Source: Bacteroidota bacterium
Lineage (GTDB): Bacteria; Bacteroidota; Bacteroidia; Chitinophagales; Chitinophagaceae
Reading direction: 5' to 3'
DNA length: 38,810 bases
NCBI GenBank assembly: GCA_013289015.1
Contig: JABDAV010000021.1
Coordinates: 1 to 38,810, forward strand
Part shown: positions 15,720-23,015 of the stretch, piece after piece
Layout: each line of letters starts with the position of its first letter
Position numbering within the stretch: position 1 is the first letter of the stretch
The notes under the pieces: model-generated
What the model was told of the DNA's origin: nothing
The model's database searches: none
Seen by the model: the letters and a program-made list of their open reading frames with translations, nothing else
Made by a program: the position numbers and the translations under genes

Positions 15720-16982
15720 ATGAAGTGTAGTTGGCTTATTTCTTTCTTGCTCATCATTTCTTCTTCCGTATTCTCGCAGGATCTGACAGGTATATGGCGC
15801 GGTAATTTTTATGCAGGCGTAGGTCCTTACAGGGAATATTATAAGTACGAAGTACAGATCGGCCAGCAAAAAAACCTTTCGTTGCAGGGTATTACCTACT
15901 CTTACCGTACTACTGTATTTTACGGCAAAGCAACCTGTACAGGCATCTGGTTCCCTAAAACAAAGAATGTACTGCTGAAGGAATTGAAGCTGATTGAACT
16001 AAAAATGTCAGGCGGCAGCGATGCCTGCGCTATGACCTGCGATCTCGATTATTCCAATGAAGACGGCAAAGAAATTTTACAGGGTACATTTACCAGTGTA
16101 AATACAAGCAACAATACAGACTGTGGCTCAGGTACGGTATACCTGGAGAAAGTAACAGAATCAGATTTTCATACAGAAGATTTTTTATTGAAGAAGAAAA
16201 AAACAGATACGCTTGCCACTGCGGCCCCAAATAAAACTTCACCTAAAACTGCAACGGCCGCCGCACCTAAAACAACAGTTGCAACTGACGTCTCAAAAAT
16301 CAATACAAAAAAATTACAGGCCGCATTAAATATACCTGCTGACGGAATTGCCGGACCTAAAACCATAGCAGCCTTACAAAAAAAGCTTCCTGATTTCAAC
16401 GGCAAATTAGATGTAAGTAATACAGCGCAGGTGAACGACCTGGTTGCACGCATTAAAAAAACAAATGCTGCTGCTGTTAAAAAAGCAAAGCCCTCAGTGC
16501 CAGCTGTACAAAATAAGGTTGCGCCGCCTGTTATAAACAAAACAGATACGATAGCTAAAACACCGCCTGCTGCTGTGCCGGAAACGCAGATGAATAAAGC
16601 TCCGGAAATAAAACCGGTACCTGTTCCTGATGTGATCAAAACAAGAAGTAATCCGCTCATAAAAACAATTATTACCAATTATCCTGATATAACAATTGAA
16701 TTATACGATAACGGCGAAATTGATGGCGATACAATAACAGTATATGATAACAACAAGGTCATAGCCTGGAAAAGAGGTTTAACTGATAAACCCATCACAC
16801 TTAATATAAAGGCAGACGCTAATACGCCAACGCATGAACTGGTAATGGTTGCAGATAATCTCGGTACGCTTCCACCCAATACTGCGTTGATGGTGGTAAC
16901 CACAGGCGGTAAGCGTTACCAGGTATTTATTTCAAGTGATACACAAAAAAATGCAAAGGTTGTTATCGATTACCAGCCCTGA
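15720..16982 (+). CDS. Secreted multidomain protein with a peptidoglycan-binding-like segment
   Basis: The 420-residue product begins with a signal peptide ending near SVFSQ. Residues about 20-150 form a beta-rich, lipocalin-like domain (LTGIWRGNFYAGVGPYREYY, SYRTTVFYGKATCTGIWF) with several Cys. A long Ala/Lys/Thr/Pro-rich linker follows. Inside it sits a short PG_binding_1-like repeat, KLQAALNIPADGIAGPKT then IAALQKKL (about 198-223). The C-terminal 110 residues are a second beta domain (TIELYDNGEIDGDTITVYDN, ELVMVADNLGTLPPNTALMV) resembling modules I have seen at the ends of Bacteroidota surface proteins. The arrangement suggests a cell-wall or envelope-associated protein of unknown role. 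It is a single transcription unit. Confidence 0.65.
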   Translation: MKCSWLISFLLIISSSVFSQDLTGIWRGNFYAGVGPYREYYKYEVQIGQQKNLSLQGITYSYRTTVFYGKATCTGIWFPKTKNVLLKELKLIELKMSGGSDACAMTCDLDYSNEDGKEILQGTFTSVNTSNNTDCGSGTVYLEKVTESDFHTEDFLLKKKKTDTLATAAPNKTSPKTATAAAPKTTVATDVSKINTKKLQAALNIPADGIAGPKTIAALQKKLPDFNGKLDVSNTAQVNDLVARIKKTNAAAVKKAKPSVPAVQNKVAPPVINKTDTIAKTPPAAVPETQMNKAPEIKPVPVPDVIKTRSNPLIKTIITNYPDITIELYDNGEIDGDTITVYDNNKVIAWKRGLTDKPITLNIKADANTPTHELVMVADNLGTLPPNTALMVVTTGGKRYQVFISSDTQKNAKVVIDYQP

Positions 16983-17045
16983 AAGTTTTTAAAGCTTTAC
17001 CTGTTTTTTGTAGGATGCCATAAAATACTTAGTGATTTTTGCAGG

Positions 17046-18317
17046 ATGAATTTTGAAAACAGCATTGCATTTGCCCGCCGGCTTGATAAAGAGGATGCAT
17101 TAAACAATTTCAGGAACCGTTTTTTATTTCCTCAGCACAACGGTAAGGATTGCATCTATTTCACAGGCAACTCTCTCGGCCTTCAGCCGAAAAATACTTT
17201 AACTGAAATTCAAAAGGTTTTAGATGATTGGTCAGCGCTTGCGGTTGAAGGGCATTTTAAAGGTAACAGGCCATGGATGCATTTTCATGACCGGCTTACA
17301 AAGCCTTTGTCAAACGTTGTGGGCTGTTTGCCCGGAGAAGTTGTTATAATGAATTCGCTTACTGTAAACCTGCATTTAATGATGGTAAGTTTTTACAGGC
17401 CAACACAACAACGCTATAAAATAATCTGCGAAGCCAAAGCCTTCCCTTCCGATCAATATGCTTTTGAATCACAAGTTCGTTTTCATGGTTTTGATCCGGA
17501 TAAAGCTGTTATAGAAGTGCATCCGCGCAACGGGGAACATACTTTGCGTACGGAAGATATTCTGGCTGCAATTGAAGAGCATGCAAATGAAACCGCGCTT
17601 GTTTTATTCAGTGGGATCAATTATTACACAGGTCAGTATTTTGATCTAAAAACTATTACCCAGGCGGCACATAAAGCCGGCGTCTGTGCAGGTTTTGATC
17701 TTGCACATGCTGCGGGGAATGTTGAATTAAAATTGCATGAATGGAATGTGGATTTTGCGTGCTGGTGTACATATAAATATCTGAACTCAGGGCCCGGCGC
17801 GGTTTCGGGCGCATACATTCATGAACGGTTTGCAACAGATAAAAATTTTCCAAGATTTGCAGGATGGTGGGGAAACAATAAGCAAACACGTTTTAAAATG
17901 GAAAAGGAATTTGATGCTATTCCCTCTGCTGAAGGATGGCAGCTGAGCACGCCGCCCGCATTATTATTAGCTGCGCATAAAGCTTCATTAGATATTTTTG
18001 AAGAAGCCGGCATTGAAAATATTCACGCGAAAAGAAAAGCATTAACGGCTTACCTGCATTTTATTTTAAATGATATAAACCAAAAAAATAAAGAAAGTAC
18101 TATTGAAATACTTACGCCTTCAAATGAAGAGGAGAGAGGCTGCCAGGTTTCAATGTTCATGCATAAAAACGGAAAAGAAATATTTGATGCTTTAACTGAA
18201 GAAGGTATAATCGCAGATTGGCGTGAACCGAACGTAATCCGTATTGCTCCTGTGCCTTTGTATAATACCTATGAAGATGTTTGGCGTTTTGGAAACATTA
18301 TTGAAAATATTTTATAA
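17046..18317 (+). CDS. kynU: Kynureninase
   Basis: A PLP enzyme that cleaves L-kynurenine to anthranilate and L-alanine (or 3-hydroxykynurenine to 3-hydroxyanthranilate). The 423-residue length is typical. Family features are IYFTGNSLGLQPK (37-49), WSALAVEGHFKG, KAFPSDQYAFESQ, the cofactor-binding DLAHAAGN (218-225) and the Schiff-base lysine K244 in CTYKYLNSGPG, with FAGWWGN after it. No kynurenine monooxygenase or tryptophan dioxygenase gene lies nearby. A near-match to the -7 box (GATTTTTG) ends five bases before the ATG. The gene converges on the response regulator gene across a strong palindrome. Confidence 0.95.
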   Translation: MNFENSIAFARRLDKEDALNNFRNRFLFPQHNGKDCIYFTGNSLGLQPKNTLTEIQKVLDDWSALAVEGHFKGNRPWMHFHDRLTKPLSNVVGCLPGEVVIMNSLTVNLHLMMVSFYRPTQQRYKIICEAKAFPSDQYAFESQVRFHGFDPDKAVIEVHPRNGEHTLRTEDILAAIEEHANETALVLFSGINYYTGQYFDLKTITQAAHKAGVCAGFDLAHAAGNVELKLHEWNVDFACWCTYKYLNSGPGAVSGAYIHERFATDKNFPRFAGWWGNNKQTRFKMEKEFDAIPSAEGWQLSTPPALLLAAHKASLDIFEEAGIENIHAKRKALTAYLHFILNDINQKNKESTIEILTPSNEEERGCQVSMFMHKNGKEIFDALTEEGIIADWREPNVIRIAPVPLYNTYEDVWRFGNIIENIL

Positions 18318-18351
18318 TGAGAGTTGATAAGAACTAAGGTGTTTTAATTTA

Positions 18352-18382
18352 GCCACGAATGCTTTATTCGTGCATTCGCGGC
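18352..18382. repeat. Palindrome between convergent genes, possible bidirectional terminator
   Basis: GCC plus CGAATGC on the left pairs with GCATTCG plus GGC on the right, with one A/C mismatch and a nine-base loop. It sits between the convergent kynU and response-regulator genes. The words CACGAAT and ATTCGTG recur within it, and I recall such CACGAATGC palindromes as dispersed elements in environmental bacterial genomes. A-rich and T-rich flanks would suit termination on both strands. Confidence 0.55.
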
Positions 18383-18400
18383 AATTAATTCCAAGGCCTT

Positions 18401-19090
18401 TTAAGAAAACTTTTTCCCTGTTAACTGCATTACTTTTTCTTTATAATTAACCCCAATCGGAATGATAAGCTTTGTTGTTTCAATATTGTTTCCATAAATG
18501 CTTTTTATACGTGCCAGCGAAACAATATATGATTTATGTACACGTATAAACTGATCTGCCGGCAATAATTTCTCCATTTCATTCATGGTTTGCAGTGTAA
18601 CAAGTTTAGCATCTGTTGTGCATATTTTTAAATAATCCTTCATGCCTTCGATATAAATAATATCAGCATAATCTACTTTAAAAAATTTGCCATTACTCTT
18701 TATATAGATGTGATCTTTTTCAGCGCTTTTCGTAAGCTGTCTTCCTTCTATGATCTTATTGATGGCTTTGGAAAATCTTTCAAACGAAATAGGTTTCAAG
18801 AGGTAATCAACTACATTCAGTTCATAACTTTCAATCGCATAATCAACGTAAGCCGTTGTAAGGATCACCAGTGGCGGATCCGGCAGTGTTTTCAGAAAAT
18901 GCAAGCCGTTCATCCCGGGCAGTTCTATATCAAGAAAGATCAGGTCGATGATATGATTCTGTAAAACATTTTGCGCTTCGGGTGCATTATTACAAACAGA
19001 GGTCAATTCAAGCTCTGTAATTTTTTCTATATGAGCCTGTAATACTTTTTGAGCCAGCCTTTCATCTTCAACTATGATGCACTTTATCAA
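18401..19090 (-). CDS. LytTR-family response regulator
   Basis: The 229-residue protein has an N-terminal receiver domain with acidic residues EDE (8-10), phospho-acceptor D54 in LIFLDIELPG and K99 in LLKPISF. A C-terminal LytTR DNA-binding domain (about 120-229) follows, with YIEGMKDYLKI and FIRVHKSYIVSL. Such regulators bind direct repeats at target promoters after phosphorylation by a partner kinase. The only available start is TTG at 19090, inside the end of the kinase gene (23-base overlap, different frame), so the pair should be translationally coupled. A possible target is the divergently placed TonB receptor gene, but no binding site was identified. Confidence 0.92.
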   Translation of the reverse strand: MIKCIIVEDERLAQKVLQAHIEKITELELTSVCNNAPEAQNVLQNHIIDLIFLDIELPGMNGLHFLKTLPDPPLVILTTAYVDYAIESYELNVVDYLLKPISFERFSKAINKIIEGRQLTKSAEKDHIYIKSNGKFFKVDYADIIYIEGMKDYLKICTTDAKLVTLQTMNEMEKLLPADQFIRVHKSYIVSLARIKSIYGNNIETTKLIIPIGVNYKEKVMQLTGKKFS

Positions 19091-20234
19091 GCAGGGCGTT
19101 TTTTAAAATTAATGATACTGTAAAAGTGTTATTGTTCAAAATTATATCGAGCGTATGCGTATCAGGATACAGGCTTTCCAGTCTTCTCTTCGCATTTCTT
19201 AACCTCAATTCGCTTGTTCTGCTTTGATCTTTTTCTGTTTGTATAATATTCAATGCATGCGTAGAAGGATATAATAATTCAAGAATGCCTTTACTGTTTT
19301 TTAATCCTGTTCCCTCTATTTTTTTTGCCTGCGTTTCAAGATCGGCGCTCGTGTTGTTTACAACTGATAATTCGATCTGGTCAGGTTTTACATCAATGGT
19401 TATATAAATAAAAGCATTGGCATAAGCATTGTCGAATGCATGTTTGAAACCGTTTTCAACAAAGGCAATAAAAAGAAATGGTTCTACCATTATGCTTTCG
19501 GTTAACCCGGTAACAGAAAAACGCACGTCAGCATTATGCCTTATTTGTTCAATGCCAATATAATTGCGGATGAATTCTATCTCTTTTGATAGCAGTACTT
19601 TTTCTTCATTGCAATCATAAATAAGGTAGCGCATCAGGTCTGCCAGTTTCACCACTACCTCAGGCGCTTTATCTGATTTTTCCAAAGTGAGTGCATAAAT
19701 ACTATTCAATGTGTTGAAGAGGAAATGCGGATTTAATTGTGACCGGAGATATTTTATCCTGAAGTCGCTGTTATCTTTTTCAAGTTTTTTAAGGAGTTCT
19801 TTTTCATCCAAAGCTTTTTTAATAAAATAAATGCCAATGGCAATTAAAGTGTAAATACTACTCCATAAAAACTCTCTTATAAAAGTGCTGGAACTGTAAG
19901 TAAAATAAGATTGTTGAGTTTGATTGGCGAAATCCCAAATAAGTGAATAAATACCAAACAACAATAATTGTATAGTTGCCAGGAACAAAATAGTTAAGCT
20001 GAAAAATTGTATATATTTTTTTTCAAACAAAAACCCGGGAACAATTATTATGGAGTATAAAGCATAAGCCGGCAACAAAAAAAGGTTAACTACAAATAAA
20101 AACCACCACATGTTTGGGTCGTGTAAAAAAAAAGTAAGACAATTTACCAATGGGTTCATTAAAGCCAGCAGGATCCAATAAAATATCTCGATCGTGTAAG
20201 CATGTTTTACCGGCCTGTCGTTATCAAATTCCAT
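19068..20234 (-). CDS. LytS/YpdA-like sensor histidine kinase with a duplicated ATPase segment
   Basis: A 388-residue inner-membrane kinase. Four hydrophobic helices (about 15-140) precede the His_kinase domain with QLNPHFLFNTLNSIYAL (phospho-acceptor H170), then an HATPase with an N-box FVENGFKHAFDN and a G-box EGTGLKN. After that box the sequence carries LKNSKGILELLYPSTHALNII and, 34 residues later, a second version LRNAKRRLESLYPDTHTLDII. The two copies share 13 of 21 residues, and the DNA of both is visibly related. Normal family members have this segment once, so an internal tandem duplication of 102 bases has occurred. It is paired with the overlapping LytTR regulator. The trigger is unknown. 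Confidence 0.9.
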   Translation of the reverse strand: MEFDNDRPVKHAYTIEIFYWILLALMNPLVNCLTFFLHDPNMWWFLFVVNLFLLPAYALYSIIIVPGFLFEKKYIQFFSLTILFLATIQLLLFGIYSLIWDFANQTQQSYFTYSSSTFIREFLWSSIYTLIAIGIYFIKKALDEKELLKKLEKDNSDFRIKYLRSQLNPHFLFNTLNSIYALTLEKSDKAPEVVVKLADLMRYLIYDCNEEKVLLSKEIEFIRNYIGIEQIRHNADVRFSVTGLTESIMVEPFLFIAFVENGFKHAFDNAYANAFIYITIDVKPDQIELSVVNNTSADLETQAKKIEGTGLKNSKGILELLYPSTHALNIIQTEKDQSRTSELRLRNAKRRLESLYPDTHTLDIILNNNTFTVSLILKNALLDKVHHS

Positions 20235-20345
20235 AAACCTTATTTATAATTAAAACTACTTTTTAAAAAAGTCTCTGCAATATCCATTTCGACCAACTAT
20301 ATAATAAATCCGATGAATTAGAGAGCTGAGTGGTGAGTGGTAAAA

Positions 20346-20415
20346 CCTTGAACCTTGAACCTTGAACCTTGAACCTTGAATCTTGAATCTTGAACCTTGA
20401 ACCTTGAATCTTAAA
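20346..20415. repeat. Heptamer tandem repeat (CCTTGAA), ten units
   Basis: Ten consecutive seven-base units read CCTTGAA or TCTTGAA, the last being TCTTAAA. Because the period is seven, three units encode seven residues; the minus strand reads as repeats of FKVQGSR inside a 70-residue open frame, which I regard as an artefact. The array lies between the divergent LytS kinase and TonB receptor genes, 26 bases before the receptor start. Confidence 0.95.
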
Positions 20416-20440
20416 TTGCACCGGTTTAAATAATATCTAT

Positions 20441-22810
20441 TTGAAAATACTTCTATACTTATTATCAATTTTATTGGTCAGCATTGTAACAACTCCGTTG
20501 GCGGCTCAATCTGATATTATCGTTATTAAAGGAAGGGTATTTACTCCAGAAGGTACACCGGCATTCGTATCGGTTGAACTGAAGAACCAGAAGAAAGTAA
20601 AATCCACAGACGATAAAGGCGACTTTCGGTTTGCAGGGGTTCAGAATGTTCCCGATACGCTTGTTATTACTTCTGTTGGGTTTAAAACCGGGAAGCTTGT
20701 AATAACGCCTTCCGGAGATTCAGTTATTGATGTAGGCAAAATATACCTTACAATGTATGCCAGGCAATTACAGGATATAGAAGTAAAAGGGCGGATAAAC
20801 AAATCTTATAAAAGCGATTATTCTTTTGCGGGCACCAAAATCCAAACGGAATTGATCGATATACCGCAATCAATTTCTGCAGTTACCAAAGAACTGATCA
20901 AAGACAGGATGAATTTTACCCTGAAAGATGCAGCCGATGAAGTTGCCGGCGTAAACAATTATTCAGGATATGATGATTACACAATAAGAGGTTTTAAAGC
21001 GGAAAATGCAAGGATGATCAACGGGCTTCGCGGGTATAATACCACTTATACCAGTGCCATGCTGGTGAATGTGGAAAGGATTGAAGTAATAAAGGGCCCT
21101 GCTGCAGCCTTATATGGCAACTGTGATCCCGGTGGTACCATTAACCTGGTAACGAAAAAACCATTGCCGCAAAAAGAAAGTGAGATAGATATATCTGCCG
21201 GTACATGGGATCATTACAGGGCGCAGGGCGATATTACCGGGCCGCTAAATACAAATAAAACTTTATTGTACAGGTTGAGTGCCGGGTATGATAAAACCAA
21301 TTCTTTTCGTGATCAATACTTTGCTAAGTCGTATGAGATCGCACCATCGCTTTCGTATATTCCAAATGAAAAAATTCAGGTAAATATTGATTTTTCATTC
21401 TCACATATCAACACGATTCTAGATCGTGGTCAACCCGGTTTATTAAATGATCCAATTCTTACATCAACACCCATAAATCTTATTGCTTCGCAACCCGGCG
21501 ACTACCTGCATGAAAATGACTATGCAACCAATCTTTTATTTTCATACAAAATAAATAAACATATCGGCTTTAACAGCGGCTACTTAAATTATATTACGCA
21601 ACAAAATACCGCAGAACATGGTGTACATAGCTACATCATGCCCGATTCTGTAAACCTTTATTTTTCTCAATGGGTTTATCATACGGTTACCAACACATTC
21701 ACTAATTATTTTACATACCGCTTTTCTACCGGTGCAATCAACCACCAGCTTTTGGCAGGGTATGATTATATAAGCAGCAAGGTGGATCTTGATCAAAATT
21801 ATTTTGAAGATGCCAATGCTTTTGGGCAAAGCAGTGGTATTGCGGGCACATTCAGCTTAAAAAATCCAATCTATACTTCCGCACCTGCCGGCAGTTATAA
21901 ATTATCTGATTACGGATCCGGTGCTACTGATGTGGACGCCACTGTTTATCACACGCAGGGATTGTATATACAGGAACAGGTTGAATGGAAAAAATGGAGA
22001 TTATTATTTGGGCTGCGACAGGAATTGTATACGGCAGGAGACAACGATGACAATACAGACACTACTGATGATGACGGGGAGAAAGTTTTGCTTCCGAGAA
22101 TTGGGTTAGTATTTAAACTGCGGCCATGCATCAGTGTGTATGGTACTTATAATAAAGGTTTTGATCCTTTTGAAGCTTCCACCAGTACACAGGTTTTTGA
22201 TGCGCCCTTTAAGCCCATAACCAGTGAATTATTTGAAGCAGGAGCCAAAGCCGATTTATTTAATAACCAGTTGGGAGCCTCTGTTGCTGTATACCAGTTA
22301 ACATTGCATAATGTAGCTGTTAACGCCAACGATATTTCGAACCCTAACCTGTATATACAACAGGGCGAAGACAGGTCGCGGGGAGTAGAAACCGAACTGG
22401 ATGGAAACATCCTTCCTGACCTGTCTGCTTCTGTTTCTTATTCTTACTGCGTAGCAAAGGTTATTAAAAGCAAAATTGCTGCACAGGAAGGCAGTCTGGT
22501 AGAGAATGCGCCTGAAAATTCAAGCAGCAGCTGGATTAAATATACTTTTCAAAACAGAGCTTTAAAAGGTTTTGGAATAGCTATAGGTCATATACAGGCA
22601 GGTACCAGGAATACGCTGGAAACAGGAATACGCCTGCCTGGCTATTTTTTGCTGAATGGCGGCATTCGGTATCAGTACAAACATTATAATGCAGCCTTAA
22701 ATGTAAACAACATATTTAATAAAACATATTGGATCGGCGCCTATAACAACGTAAATAAATGGCCGGGGCCACCTCTGAATTGCATGGTAGAAATAGGCTA
22801 CAGGTTTTAA
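20441..22810 (+). CDS. TonB-dependent siderophore-type receptor
   Basis: A 789-residue outer-membrane receptor that would import a ferric siderophore or similar ligand using TonB energy. The only start that gives a complete signal peptide (KILLYLLSILLVSIVTTPLAAQ) is TTG at 20441. Residues about 28-105 form a carboxypeptidase-regulatory-like beta domain (IKGRVFTPEGTPAFVSVEL, LVITSVGFKTGKLVI). A plug domain follows with IDIPQSISAVT, YTIRGFKAENARMINGLRG and IKGPAAALYGNCDPGGTINL, the siderophore-receptor style plug. A 22-strand barrel (about 240-789) ends in aromatic Phe. The first domain and the plug type separate it from SusC proteins, and no SusD follows. It stands alone between two two-component systems. 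Confidence 0.9.
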   Translation: MKILLYLLSILLVSIVTTPLAAQSDIIVIKGRVFTPEGTPAFVSVELKNQKKVKSTDDKGDFRFAGVQNVPDTLVITSVGFKTGKLVITPSGDSVIDVGKIYLTMYARQLQDIEVKGRINKSYKSDYSFAGTKIQTELIDIPQSISAVTKELIKDRMNFTLKDAADEVAGVNNYSGYDDYTIRGFKAENARMINGLRGYNTTYTSAMLVNVERIEVIKGPAAALYGNCDPGGTINLVTKKPLPQKESEIDISAGTWDHYRAQGDITGPLNTNKTLLYRLSAGYDKTNSFRDQYFAKSYEIAPSLSYIPNEKIQVNIDFSFSHINTILDRGQPGLLNDPILTSTPINLIASQPGDYLHENDYATNLLFSYKINKHIGFNSGYLNYITQQNTAEHGVHSYIMPDSVNLYFSQWVYHTVTNTFTNYFTYRFSTGAINHQLLAGYDYISSKVDLDQNYFEDANAFGQSSGIAGTFSLKNPIYTSAPAGSYKLSDYGSGATDVDATVYHTQGLYIQEQVEWKKWRLLFGLRQELYTAGDNDDNTDTTDDDGEKVLLPRIGLVFKLRPCISVYGTYNKGFDPFEASTSTQVFDAPFKPITSELFEAGAKADLFNNQLGASVAVYQLTLHNVAVNANDISNPNLYIQQGEDRSRGVETELDGNILPDLSASVSYSYCVAKVIKSKIAAQEGSLVENAPENSSSSWIKYTFQNRALKGFGIAIGHIQAGTRNTLETGIRLPGYFLLNGGIRYQYKHYNAALNVNNIFNKTYWIGAYNNVNKWPGPPLNCMVEIGYRF

Positions 22811-23015
22811 AATAAAAACATGCTAACTGCTGAAATCTGAAATTGAATGCTGAACGCTGAGACCTGTAAAGCTTATTCCGTAGTCTTTCTCCGCTTTTGT
22901 AAAGCGTAGGAGGTATAAGACAGTATTGCCCCTGCTGATGATACCATTATATGGTTGGCTATGCACCTGGGTTGCAGCAACCGGTACCTGATACATGATA
23001 CTATGTTTTTTAATA

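Noticed and set aside
20256-20468. 70-residue minus-strand frame with FKVQGSR repeats
   Set aside because: The frame is a by-product of the seven-base DNA repeat, overlaps the receptor start, and has no signal, domain or ribosome-binding context.
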